Below, in pieces: positions 24,175-32,243 of a stretch of DNA of 64,000 nt. The notes under the pieces are model-generated. The model had not been told where the DNA came from and did no database searches. It saw only the letters and a list, made by a program, of their open reading frames with translations. The stretch comes from Mycolicibacterium aurum (GTDB lineage Bacteria > Actinomycetota > Actinomycetes > Mycobacteriales > Mycobacteriaceae). Numbering within the stretch: the first letter of the stretch is position 1; each line of letters opens with the position of its first letter. The translations under genes and the position numbers were made by a program. The DNA lies in contig NZ_LR134356.1 of the NCBI RefSeq assembly GCF_900637195.1, positions 3,596,001 to 3,660,000 on the forward strand, in the 5' to 3' direction.

Positions 24175-25431
24175 GTGGGCATGCGAGAAGGCCTGGCGAA
24201 ACCTATGGCGCGTCGTCTCGGCGCGACGGTCGGCACGTTGTTGATGCTGACCGCATGTGCACCACCCACCACGACGTCCGACGCGCCCGTCGTCGAGGGC
24301 GACTCGGTCAGCGCGGACGCCGTGATGCGCATCGTGCGCGACACGATGGCCGAGGCACACCTCAAGGCAGTGATCGTGCGGGTGACCGTCGATGGCCGCG
24401 ATGTGGTCACCGCAGCAGTCGGTGACTCCATGACCGGCGTTCAGGCGAACACTGCCATGCATTTTCGCAACGGCGCGGTCGCGATCTCGTACGTCGCGAC
24501 GCTGCTGCTGAAGCTGGCAGAAGAGGGCACAGTGAGCCTCGACGACAGGCTATCGACCTGGTTACCGGACATCGCGCACGCCGACCGCGTGACACTGAGA
24601 CAACTCGCGCAGATGACGTCGGGCTACGTGGACTACGTCATCGGAAACACCGAGATGAACGACGCCAGCTACGCCGACCCGTTCCGCGCCTGGACCACGG
24701 AGGAACTGCTCGCCTTCGCCACCGCCGAACCCCTTCTCTATGAACCAGGCACCAACTGGAACTATTCGCACACCAACTATGTGTTGCTGGGGCTGGCACT
24801 GGAGAAGGCCACCGGCGAGACGATGGCGGACTTGTTGTCGGACAAGGTCCTTGGGCCGCTGGGTCTGACAAATACTGTCGCGTCACTGACCCCCGAAATC
24901 CCCTCGCCAGCTTTGCACGCGTTCACCTCAGAACGCCGCGCCGTCCTCGGAATTCCTGCGGGGACTGCGTTCTACGAAGAATCGACGTACTGGAATCCGT
25001 CGTGGACCATCACCCACGGCGCCGTACAAACCACCACGATCGGCGATCTGGAGGCGACCGCGGTGGGCATCGGCAGCGGCAGGCTGCTCACCCCCGACTC
25101 CTATCGACAGATGGTGTCCACCGAGTTGCGGGGCACCTCGCACACCCAACCCGGGTGCGCCACCTGTATGCCGATGACCGAGGGGTACACCTATGGGCTC
25201 GGTATCGTCATCTCGGGCCACTGGCTCTTGCAGAACCCGATGTTCTCCGGGACCGCGGCCGTCGCCGCCTATCTGCCGTCACACAAGATCGCGATCGCGG
25301 TGGCCACCACTTTCGCTCCTGAGGCGTTCGACTCCGCGGGCGAGTACGACAACGCCGCCGAAACGCTGTTCCGCAGGCTGGGTGCCGAGTTGGCCCCCGA
25401 CGATGCGCCACCCACGCCGCCACCGCGATAA
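24175..25431 (+). CDS. Lipoprotein with serine beta-lactamase fold, catalytic residues lost
   Basis: A 418-residue protein with a signal segment and lipobox L-T-A-C (LLMLTACAPP). It aligns by eye with the class C beta-lactamase/esterase family: HFRNGAVAISYVATLLLKLAEEGTVSLDDRLSTWLP, then PGTNWNYSHTNYVLLGLALEKATGE. The usual S-x-x-K is replaced by Ala101 and Ile104, the Y-x-N motif reads Tyr197-Ser-His199, and the C-terminal H-x-G reads His349-Trp-Leu351. All three active-site motifs are therefore damaged while the fold markers remain. It is probably a surface-anchored binding or structural protein, not a hydrolase. Start choices are GTG 24175, ATG 24181 or ATG 24208, and the last gives the most typical signal peptide. 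Its TAA overlaps the next start. Confidence 0.85.
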   Translation: MGMREGLAKPMARRLGATVGTLLMLTACAPPTTTSDAPVVEGDSVSADAVMRIVRDTMAEAHLKAVIVRVTVDGRDVVTAAVGDSMTGVQANTAMHFRNGAVAISYVATLLLKLAEEGTVSLDDRLSTWLPDIAHADRVTLRQLAQMTSGYVDYVIGNTEMNDASYADPFRAWTTEELLAFATAEPLLYEPGTNWNYSHTNYVLLGLALEKATGETMADLLSDKVLGPLGLTNTVASLTPEIPSPALHAFTSERRAVLGIPAGTAFYEESTYWNPSWTITHGAVQTTTIGDLEATAVGIGSGRLLTPDSYRQMVSTELRGTSHTQPGCATCMPMTEGYTYGLGIVISGHWLLQNPMFSGTAAVAAYLPSHKIAIAVATTFAPEAFDSAGEYDNAAETLFRRLGAELAPDDAPPTPPPR

Positions 25432-26147
25432 TGGGGGACGTGGCATCCAAGGTTCTGTTCCTGCTCAACGAGCACCTGGCGACCGAAGCGCTCCTCGGGG
25501 AGGCCTTCGCCGAACACGAATTCGACGTCGACACCTTCGAGGTCGTCCCCGCCGAGCGCTCCGGCGATCCGGCGGGCGAGGTCAGCTTTCCCGACCCCGC
25601 AGGCTACGACGTCATCGTCCCGCTCGGGGCCAGCTGGCCGGTGTACGACCAGGCACTGCTGGACACCTGGGTCACGACCGAGATGCAGATGATGCGAGAC
25701 GCCGCTGACGCCGGAATCGCCTTGCTGGGCGTGTGTTTCGGCGGACAACTCCTCGCTCAGGCGTTCGGGGGCACGGTCGCGCGGGCGCCGCGCCCCGAGA
25801 TCGGCTGGTGCGAGGTGAGCTCCGACCGCCCTGACGTGATACCCCACGGTCCGTGGTTCCAGTGGCATTTCGACCGCTGGACGCTACCTCCCGGGGCCAC
25901 CGAGATCGCCAGAACTCCGAATTCGTCTCAGGCGTTCGTGCTGGGCCGCACCCTGGCCCTGCAGTTCCACCCCGAGGTCGACGCCGACCTGCTCAAGGTC
26001 TGGCTGGCGGCCGACCGGACCGACGACGTGGGCAACGCCGGCCTGACCCATGATGAACTTCTTACCCGCACAACAGAACTCAGCGATCACACCGCGTCAC
26101 GGATCAGAAGGCTGGTGCACGGTTTCCTGACGCACGTGGCCCGCTAG
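25431..26147 (+). CDS. Class I glutamine amidotransferase-like protein
   Basis: A 238-residue protein with the GATase triad: Cys102 in GVCFGGQLLAQAFGG, and His180 and Glu182 in LQFHPEV. It stands alone, without a synthase domain, as in the GMP synthase-like GATase proteins that hydrolyse glutamine or gamma-glutamyl compounds, or pass ammonia to a separate partner. The ATG at 25431 uses the last base of the upstream lipoprotein stop (TAATG), so translation is coupled. The partner enzyme is not obvious in this neighbourhood. Its TAG stop shares CTAG with the convergent epimerase gene. Confidence 0.88.
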   Translation: MGDVASKVLFLLNEHLATEALLGEAFAEHEFDVDTFEVVPAERSGDPAGEVSFPDPAGYDVIVPLGASWPVYDQALLDTWVTTEMQMMRDAADAGIALLGVCFGGQLLAQAFGGTVARAPRPEIGWCEVSSDRPDVIPHGPWFQWHFDRWTLPPGATEIARTPNSSQAFVLGRTLALQFHPEVDADLLKVWLAADRTDDVGNAGLTHDELLTRTTELSDHTASRIRRLVHGFLTHVAR

Positions 26148-27493
26148 TCGCGTCCCAGCTGATGCGCCAGCGCGTCGGCGACATCGGGATGACGGAACAC
26201 GTGACCCAGCGACAGCAGCTTCGAGGGCACGGCGCGCTGGCTCGCCTCGGCCAGCTCGCGGGCACCCTGCTCCCCCAGCAGCAGCCGCGGGCCGAACGAC
26301 GGCACGGGTAGCAGCGTCGGGCGATGCACCACCCGGGCCAGCTCGCGGGTGTACTCCGAGTTGCGAACCGGATCGGGTCCGACGGCATTGACCGGTCCGG
26401 TCAGCCGCTCGTCGTAGAGCGCGCGGTGGTACACGTCGATGAGATCGTCCAGACCGATCCAGGCGAGCCACTGTCTGCCGCTACCCAGACGACCACCCAG
26501 GCCCGCCGCGAACAGCGGTCGCATCAACTTCAGTGTGCCGCCCGCGGCTGCCTGCACGATGCCGGTCCGCACCTTGACCACACGCAGACCCGCATCGTCG
26601 GCCGGGGCGGTCGCAGCTTCCCAGTCCATGACGACGTCGGCGAGGAACCCGTCACCGCGCGTGCTGTCCTCGGTCAGCTGGGTATCGCCACGGTCGAAGC
26701 CGTAGAAGCCGACGGCTGACGCGCTGACGAATGTACGCGGCCCGTTCTCCGTCGCCGCTGCGACAGCCGCGAGACGGCGGGTCGGCTCGATTCTGCTGTC
26801 GCGGATGGCGGCGCGGTGCTCCGCTGTGAAGCGCCCGGCGATAGACGCACCAGCCAGGTGGACAACCGCGTCGACCCCCTCGAGCAGGTCGGGCGCCGGA
26901 GCCATCGGATCCCACTGCCGCTCGTCGTCAGCGCCGGCAGCGTTGCGCACCAGCTTGATCACACGGTGTCCGCCCGTGGTCAGGAAGGCGCTCAGCGCGG
27001 ATCCGACCAGCCCTGATGCGCCGGTGAGTGCAATGACCTGGGGCTTCATCCCCGCGTCGGTGGCTCTGCGGTGCGCGGCCAGGTCGTCGGCGAGTTGGCG
27101 GTGGCGGTAGACGAAGGTCGACCGCAGCCCTGCCGCGGGCACCACGGTGTCCACCAGATCGTGCACGCGCGTCCCGTGATCGGCGTCGCTGAAGGTGTGC
27201 GTGTGTCGCCAGCCGCCGACCACCCGGGGCGGCCATGAGGCCGGTCCCCGGGACGACAGTTCGTCGGCGAACCGGCTTCCTTCCACATAGACCGTGGGGT
27301 CGTGACGCGCCACCCAGCGCAGTCCGCCCGGCAGGCCCAGGACGGCGACACCGTCGGCCAGCGAGTCCGCCTCGGCAATCACCGTCATCGGCTGCCACGG
27401 CGGCACCAGCCGCGGCATGGCTCCCGGACGGGTGAACCAGGTCCACACCTCGTCGCGCGGATGGTCGACGACACTGTCGTACTCGATTCCCAT
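26144..27493 (-). CDS. TIGR01777 family epimerase with N-terminal START-like domain
   Basis: A 449-residue two-part protein. Residues 1-145 form an SRPBCC/START-like domain (MGIEYDSVVDHPRDEVWTWF...). From about 150 comes an NAD(P)-binding SDR domain (ALTGASGLVGSALSAFL, FVSASAVGFYG, TGIVQAAAGG) and then the DUF1731 tail (VPSFGPRLLLGEQGARELAEASQRA). The family is related to SulA/YfcH and its reaction is unknown. The fusion of a hydrophobic-ligand domain to an SDR domain suggests a lipid-like substrate, as inference. Rv2216 of M. tuberculosis is a likely relative. Confidence 0.9.
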   Translation of the reverse strand: MGIEYDSVVDHPRDEVWTWFTRPGAMPRLVPPWQPMTVIAEADSLADGVAVLGLPGGLRWVARHDPTVYVEGSRFADELSSRGPASWPPRVVGGWRHTHTFSDADHGTRVHDLVDTVVPAAGLRSTFVYRHRQLADDLAAHRRATDAGMKPQVIALTGASGLVGSALSAFLTTGGHRVIKLVRNAAGADDERQWDPMAPAPDLLEGVDAVVHLAGASIAGRFTAEHRAAIRDSRIEPTRRLAAVAAATENGPRTFVSASAVGFYGFDRGDTQLTEDSTRGDGFLADVVMDWEAATAPADDAGLRVVKVRTGIVQAAAGGTLKLMRPLFAAGLGGRLGSGRQWLAWIGLDDLIDVYHRALYDERLTGPVNAVGPDPVRNSEYTRELARVVHRPTLLPVPSFGPRLLLGEQGARELAEASQRAVPSKLLSLGHVFRHPDVADALAHQLGRD

Positions 27494-27592
27494 GGTCCTC
27501 CGACCTGTTCGGCTGTCCCGAGCTATTCGTCGCGGATCGCTGCGTGGATTGCCCCGTACTCCTCAGGGGTATTCCCCACCGGGGACTGTGCC

Positions 27593-28243
27593 ATGACCGT
27601 CACGAAGCAGTATTTTCGGGACCGCCGCGAGGCTGGTCAGGTGCTCGCGCGGGATCTCGCCCCATTCTGCGGATCGGACCACGTGACGGTGCTCGGTCTG
27701 GCCCGCGGCGGTGTTCCGGTCGGCTGGGAGATCGCGCGTGCCCTGCACGTCCCGCTGGACGTCTGCCTCGTGCGCAAGCTCGGCGTGCCCCAATCACCGG
27801 AGCTCGCCATGGGCGCAGTGGCCATGGGCGGAGGCGTGGTGCTGAACACGGACCTGGTACGCAGCCTCGGGATCGGCAGGGATGCGGTGGACGAGGCCGT
27901 CGCCCGGGAGACCGCAGAGCTACGGCGTCGTGAACATGCCTACCGAAGTGGACGAGGACCGCTGGAGCTCGCCGGTCGCACGGTGGTGCTGGTGGATGAC
28001 GGCATCGCCACGGGGGCCAGCATGGTTGCCGCGGTCCGCTCCGTCCGGCAGATGGGCGCAGAACACGTGATCGTCGGCGTCCCTGTGGGGCCTGGGTCAG
28101 TGTGCCGGGAGTTGCGAGACGAGAGTGACGCGCTGGTGTGCTCGCGGACTCCGACGAACTTCCGCGCGGTGGGACAGGCGTTCGAGGATTTCCATCAGGT
28201 CAGCGACGACGAAGTGCGCGCGCTGCTCGCCGCACCGCGCTAG
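27593..28243 (+). CDS. Phosphoribosyltransferase-family protein (Rv2143-like)
   Basis: A 216-residue protein. ATG at 27593 has GGGGA seven bases upstream; the longer open frame to 27302 runs antisense through the epimerase gene and is rejected. The 13-residue PRPP loop VVLVDDGIATGAS is at 131-143, and the early GLARGGVPVGWEIA matches the PRTase core. Such stand-alone PRTases in mycobacteria lack an assigned base substrate. It marks the left end of the stretch that is collinear with M. tuberculosis. Its TAG stop shares CTAG with the next gene on the other strand. Confidence 0.9.
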   Translation: MTVTKQYFRDRREAGQVLARDLAPFCGSDHVTVLGLARGGVPVGWEIARALHVPLDVCLVRKLGVPQSPELAMGAVAMGGGVVLNTDLVRSLGIGRDAVDEAVARETAELRRREHAYRSGRGPLELAGRTVVLVDDGIATGASMVAAVRSVRQMGAEHVIVGVPVGPGSVCRELRDESDALVCSRTPTNFRAVGQAFEDFHQVSDDEVRALLAAPR

Positions 28244-28599
28244 GGCTTCGGAGACTCTTCGTCGCCGACCCGCTCGCCGGGCGTCGGCTCGTACCGCGAG
28301 TCGACGTCGACGTCGACGGTGTCATCCGCCGGGGGCTCATCGTATTGCTCGGCGATGGGTGCCTCGTCGGGATAATCCTCGACGTATTCCGACCCCAGCT
28401 CCTCGGAATCGTCTGCCTCCGCGGCGGATTCATCAGCATCGCCCTTGGAACGGTCGCGCACGGCATCGACGATCAGAAGCACGACGCCGATGACACTCGC
28501 GGCGATGCAGACCCAGGCGATGAGCTCATTGCTGGTGACGACGGCGAGCACCAACGCCCCGAGACCGATGAGGGCGAGGACGAGCGCGACGATCAGCAT
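28240..28599 (-). CDS. Small membrane protein with acidic tail (Rv2144c-like)
   Basis: A 119-residue protein with two membrane segments (about 2-22 and 28-47), a short basic stretch (DAVRDRSKGD) and a long Asp/Glu/Pro-rich C-terminal tail of about 65 residues, probably cytoplasmic. The function is unknown. It lies next to wag31 in mycobacteria (Rv2144c), so a link to polar growth is possible through context only. There is a 31-bp gap to wag31. Confidence 0.82.
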   Translation of the reverse strand: MLIVALVLALIGLGALVLAVVTSNELIAWVCIAASVIGVVLLIVDAVRDRSKGDADESAAEADDSEELGSEYVEDYPDEAPIAEQYDEPPADDTVDVDVDSRYEPTPGERVGDEESPKP

Positions 28600-28630
28600 G
28601 AGCCGATCCTAGGCAGGACCGACACGTGAC

Positions 28631-29452
28631 TCAGTTGTTGCCCCGGTTGAACTGGTTGAAGCCGCCGTCGTTGTTGGCTCCGGAATCGACCGGTGCCGCC
28701 GAGCCGCGCTGGCCCAACTCCTCCAGCTGAGACTCCAGGTAGGTCTTCAGACGGGTGCGGTACTCGCGCTCGAAGGTGCGCAGCTGCTCGAGCCGGCCTT
28801 CGAGCACCGTGCGCTGCTGGTTGATGGTGCCCATGATCTCGGAGTGCTTGCGCTCGGCGTCGGCCTGGAGGGCGTCGGCCTTCTCCTGCGCCTGCCGCAG
28901 CTGAGTCTCGGAACGGCTCTGCGCGTCGGCGAGCATCGCGTCGGCGCGCTGACGCGCCTCCGTGACGGTGGTCTCGGCGGTCTGGCGCGCCTCGGTGACC
29001 AGCTGGTCGGCCTGGGCACGGGCGTCGGCGAGCATCTTCTCGGACTCGGACTTGGCGCTGCCCGTCAGACGGTCGGCGGTGTCCTGCGCCAGGCTGAGGA
29101 TCTTCGCGGCCCGCAGGTGCTGGTCCTCGGTCTGCGGAGCGGCAGGCTGCTGCGCCTGGGGTGCCTCGAAGACGGGCTGCGGCGTCGGAGCCGGTGCAGG
29201 TTCGGGCTCCGGCTCGTAGACTGGGAGGGTCTGAGTCGGCTGGGCCGCACCCCCACCGGCCCGGGCCGAACCGAGCTCTTGATCCAGCTCGGCGACCCGC
29301 TGGCGCAGGTCGCTGTTCTCCTCGATGAGGCGAGACAGCTCGTTCTCGACGAGGTCGAGGAACGCGTCGACCTCGTCCTCGTTGTAGCCGCGCTTGCCAA
29401 TTGGCGGCTTGCTGAACGCGACGTTGTGCACGTCGGCAGGAGTGAGCGGCAT
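28631..29452 (-). CDS. wag31: Cell wall synthesis/polar growth protein Wag31 (DivIVA)
   Basis: A 273-residue DivIVA homologue. The start at 29452 (MPLTPADVHNVAFSKPPIGKRGYNEDEVD) has AAGGGGG upstream; the longer open frame is not used. Residues 1-60 form the DivIVA N-terminal domain. A Pro/Gln/Glu-rich linker follows, and it keeps Thr73 (AQPT), the site phosphorylated by PknA in M. tuberculosis. From about 115 a long coiled coil rich in Ala/Gln/Glu/Arg (EARQTAETTVTEARQRADAML) mediates assembly at the poles. The protein is essential in mycobacteria, where it recruits the cell-wall elongation machinery. It is preceded by a 228-bp gap, so it probably has its own promoter. Confidence 0.97.
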   Translation of the reverse strand: MPLTPADVHNVAFSKPPIGKRGYNEDEVDAFLDLVENELSRLIEENSDLRQRVAELDQELGSARAGGGAAQPTQTLPVYEPEPEPAPAPTPQPVFEAPQAQQPAAPQTEDQHLRAAKILSLAQDTADRLTGSAKSESEKMLADARAQADQLVTEARQTAETTVTEARQRADAMLADAQSRSETQLRQAQEKADALQADAERKHSEIMGTINQQRTVLEGRLEQLRTFEREYRTRLKTYLESQLEELGQRGSAAPVDSGANNDGGFNQFNRGNN

Positions 29453-29680
29453 TGTCTGCCCCCTTGAAGTCTGGACCGTCAACTGATCTCGAAGTGTAAA
29501 GCCTTGCTGGAATGTAACTGGCGTCCATCCTGTCACACCAGACCCGGCGGTTGCAGGAGAGGCCGATAATTAATACCGAAACTCAACATTCCAGGTGGCA
29601 GGCACAATATCGGAAACGCCGAATCGGTTAACCACGCCGCGCATTTGTCCGGCCCGATCGGCCCGGTGTCCCCGGTGGTG

Positions 29681-29971
29681 CTAGACCGCGGCGCCGAAGG
29701 CCAGCTGCATGCCGATGAACGCCACCAGAAGTAGCACCATGATCGACAGGTCGAACCGGATTGCACCGATCGTGAGCTGCGGAATGATCCGACGCAGCAG
29801 CTTCACGGGCGGGTCGGTCAGCGTCATGATGATCTCCAGGAAGACCACGGTGACACCGCGAGGATGCCAGTCACGGCTGAACGACCGGATGAACTCGACC
29901 ACGACCCGGGCAATCAGAAGCAGCCAGAAAACGAACAGCGCGAAACCCAGGATCTCGAAGAAGAGCGCCAA
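29681..29971 (-). CDS. YggT family membrane protein (Rv2146c-like)
   Basis: A 96-residue protein with two hydrophobic halves (LGFALFVFWLLLIARVVVEFI and LSIMVLLLVAFIGMQLAF) and the YggT signature TDPPVKLLRRIIPQLTIG. Members sit in dcw clusters next to sepF and divIVA and appear to act in division or osmotic tolerance, without a proven biochemical role. It lies 108 bp downstream of sepF. Confidence 0.93.
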   Translation of the reverse strand: MALFFEILGFALFVFWLLLIARVVVEFIRSFSRDWHPRGVTVVFLEIIMTLTDPPVKLLRRIIPQLTIGAIRFDLSIMVLLLVAFIGMQLAFGAAV

Positions 29972-30079
29972 CTAGCCGACCTCACTCAGGCAGATGTGTG
30001 ACATTCGATACACGCGAACGGTCGCTTCGAGCTACGTTCCCGTGCGACGTCGCAAGCCTACCCGTGGTGAGACGTGGGG

Positions 30080-30724
30080 CTACTGGTAGGCGTAGAAGCC
30101 GGCTTCGGCGATGCGGCGCCGCTGCTCGGCGGTGACGTCGACATCCGCGGGCGACAGCAGGAACACCTTCGTCGCGACCTTGTCGAACGAGCCACGGAGC
30201 GCGAAGGCCAGGCCGGCCGCGAAGTCCACGAGTCGCTTGGCGTCGGCGTTGTCCATGGATACCAGGTCCATGATCACCGGGGTGCCGTCGCGGAACCGCT
30301 CACCGATGGTGCGCGCCTCGCTGTAATCCTTCGGCCGCAGCGTGGTGATCTTGGCCATCGGGCTACCGGCCTCGAACAGCTCGGCCATACCGCGCGGGTC
30401 CATCGCCAGCGCGCCGCGGGTGGAGCCCCGCATGGCGCCGAATCGCGGTGGCGTGCGATCGAATTCGCGTGGGGTACGGAGCCGGCCCTCGAAGCGGGCA
30501 TCGTCGTAGCCGCCGGCCAGACCACCGCGGTAGCCGGCGGGCTCGTCGTATTCACGGGCGCGGTCGTCATAGCCGCGCGGCAGGCCCTCGTCCTCGAACC
30601 GGTCCTCACGGGGACGGCGGTAGCCGCGCACCGGGGCGCGGTCGTCGTCCTCGTAGTAGTCGTCTTCGTAATCATCCATCGGCGCCATACCGAAGTAGGC
30701 CTTGACCTTGTGCAGTGTGCTCAT
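30080..30724 (-). CDS. sepF: Cell division protein SepF
   Basis: A 214-residue protein. An N-terminal membrane-targeting helix (MSTLHKVKAYFGMAP) is followed by an acidic, Arg/Gly-rich linker of about 95 residues and the SepF core (ITTLRPKDYSEARTIGERFRDGTPVIMDLVSM...RLVDFAAGLAFALRG...KVFLLSP). It binds FtsZ and anchors the Z ring to the membrane, a job that matters here because no FtsA gene is present in the cluster. The ATG at 30724 overlaps the yggS stop (ATGA), and GAGGGG lies upstream. Confidence 0.96.
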   Translation of the reverse strand: MSTLHKVKAYFGMAPMDDYEDDYYEDDDRAPVRGYRRPREDRFEDEGLPRGYDDRAREYDEPAGYRGGLAGGYDDARFEGRLRTPREFDRTPPRFGAMRGSTRGALAMDPRGMAELFEAGSPMAKITTLRPKDYSEARTIGERFRDGTPVIMDLVSMDNADAKRLVDFAAGLAFALRGSFDKVATKVFLLSPADVDVTAEQRRRIAEAGFYAYQ

Positions 30725-31518
30725 TGTGAGGACCCCTCTGGCGGTGCTTGTGATGAAGGTGTGACTGGTGTGACTACTTCCGGTGACGTTAGCGGTCGCG
30801 ATCCCATTAGCGCGGTACCGACACGCACACAAGTAGATCCGTGTTCGACCGCTGCTTCGAGGTCGCCGGACATGCCGGCGGACAAGCCGAGGCGTTGCTG
30901 AAAGTCCTGCTGCACTCGGTCACGCTCGCGTTGCAGCCGTGCGAACGATTCGCCAGGATCGGCGCCCAGCGGTGGAATCGCCATCAGGCCGACGAACGCC
31001 AGGCCCGGCGCTGCATCCACGGCTGCGCACAACTGATCGATGCGGTCGGCGGCGTCGACGTCGACTCCTCCCCGCTGCTCGTCGCCGTCGAGGCTGAGCT
31101 GCAGATACACCCGCAGCGGCTCCGTGCGCCGCCCGTCCTCCAGCGCCTCGGCGGCCGCCCGGTCCAGTGCGGCAACGACTTTCGCGCTGTCGACAGAGTG
31201 CGCCGCGTACGCCCACCCCGCCACCGAGCGCGCCTTGTTCCGCTGGATGCGCCCGACCATGTGCCAGCGCACCGGCGCTCCCCCGATGAGCCTGCTGACG
31301 TCCTCGACCTTCGCCGCGGCCTCCTGGTCCCGGGACTCGGCGAAGGCAGTGCATCCGAGCCGATGCAGCGCCGCCACGTCGTCGGCGGGAAAGAACTTGG
31401 TGACCGGGAGCAGTTCGATGTCGTCGACATCGCGCCCGGCGGCGTCGGCCGCCCTGGCCAGTCGGGCACGCACCGAGTCGAGGGCGTCGCGCAGTTGCGC
31501 ATCCCGCGCGGCCGTCAC
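30721..31518 (-). CDS. PLP homeostasis protein, YggS family
   Basis: A 265-residue alanine racemase-like TIM barrel. Lys41 in LLPVTKFFPADD should bind pyridoxal phosphate, and further family segments are FAESRDQEAAAKV, WHMVGRIQRNKA, LMAIPPLG and GMSGDLEAAVEHGSTCVRVGTALMG. It should bind PLP without a racemase reaction and balance cellular B6. About 25 residues (RPLTSPEVVTPVTPSS...) extend past the usual C-terminus before the overlap with sepF, so the tail may exist to reach the coupled start. It overlaps yfiH by 4 bp upstream. Confidence 0.94.
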   Translation of the reverse strand: MTAARDAQLRDALDSVRARLARAADAAGRDVDDIELLPVTKFFPADDVAALHRLGCTAFAESRDQEAAAKVEDVSRLIGGAPVRWHMVGRIQRNKARSVAGWAYAAHSVDSAKVVAALDRAAAEALEDGRRTEPLRVYLQLSLDGDEQRGGVDVDAADRIDQLCAAVDAAPGLAFVGLMAIPPLGADPGESFARLQRERDRVQQDFQQRLGLSAGMSGDLEAAVEHGSTCVRVGTALMGSRPLTSPEVVTPVTPSSQAPPEGSSQ

Positions 31519-32225
31519 GACCCGGGCTCCAACCAGATGAGCGAGGCCAGCCGGCCGGTCGGCGCGTCGCGGCGATGACTGAACAGCGTCGGGTCCTCGA
31601 CGGTGCAGCGCCGATCGATGTCGATGGACCGGACGCCGAGGGAACGTAGTTGTCTGGCGATTCCGGCGCGCAGATCCAGACCCGGCGTGCCCCGATGGGT
31701 GGTCGTCCGGCTGCCCGGCAGCGCCCGCTCGACCTCGGCGGCCATCTCCTCGGGCACCTCGTAGTTGGGTCCGCTCACCGCGGGTCCCAGCAGTACCGAG
31801 ACGTCGGCGACATCGGCGCCCGCCTCGGTCATGGCGGCCAGCGCCTTCGGCACGATCCCGTTCGCGGCGCCCACCCGGCCCGCATGCACTGCGGCAACCA
31901 CCCCGGCCCGCGCGTCACCCATCAGTACCGGCACGCAGTCGGCGGTCACCACCGCCAACCCCAACCGGGGCGTGGTGGTCACCAGACCGTCGGTGTCGGC
32001 GACGGTGTCGCCTGCGTGATCGACGACGACGATGTTGGTGCCGTGCACCTGGTTCATCCAGACGATGTGCTCACCCAACCCGACGGCCGACGCCAGCCGC
32101 GCCCGATTGGCTGCCACGTCGGCAGGATCGTCGCCGACGTGATCGCCGAGGTTGAACGTCGCGAACGGCGGTTCGGAGACCCCGCCGGTGCGTGTCGTGG
32201 TCACGCGCCTGACCCGAAATGTCAC
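31515..32225 (-). CDS. YfiH/LACC1 family purine nucleoside phosphorylase-like protein
   Basis: A 236-residue protein with the metal-site residues of the family: His61 (NQVHGTN), Cys97 (VTADCVPVL) and His114 (AAVHAGRVG). YfiH relatives have been described as purine nucleoside-cleaving enzymes, and the E. coli protein as an editing factor in cell-wall precursor synthesis (D-amino acid discrimination around MurC). That second role would fit this cluster well. It starts 18 bp after the ftsZ stop and overlaps yggS by 4 bp. Confidence 0.9.
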   Translation of the reverse strand: MTFRVRRVTTTRTGGVSEPPFATFNLGDHVGDDPADVAANRARLASAVGLGEHIVWMNQVHGTNIVVVDHAGDTVADTDGLVTTTPRLGLAVVTADCVPVLMGDARAGVVAAVHAGRVGAANGIVPKALAAMTEAGADVADVSVLLGPAVSGPNYEVPEEMAAEVERALPGSRTTTHRGTPGLDLRAGIARQLRSLGVRSIDIDRRCTVEDPTLFSHRRDAPTGRLASLIWLEPGS

Positions 32226-32243
32226 GGTGCGGCCATACAGCGG

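Noticed and set aside
23978..24244. Small plus-strand frames in the 23.6-24.2 kb gap
   Set aside because: They have no family likeness, no ribosome-binding site, and composition unlike the neighbouring genes; the last one overlaps the lipoprotein gene.
27575..27600. A GGGGACT half-site before the phosphoribosyltransferase gene, resembling half of a DosR box
   Set aside because: The second half of the palindrome (AGTCCC) is absent; the GGGGA is explained as the ribosome-binding site.
29453..29680. AT-rich patch upstream of wag31 as a mapped promoter
   Set aside because: The 228-bp gap probably holds the wag31 promoter, but I could not find a convincing -35/-10 pair at correct spacing, so I did not place one.
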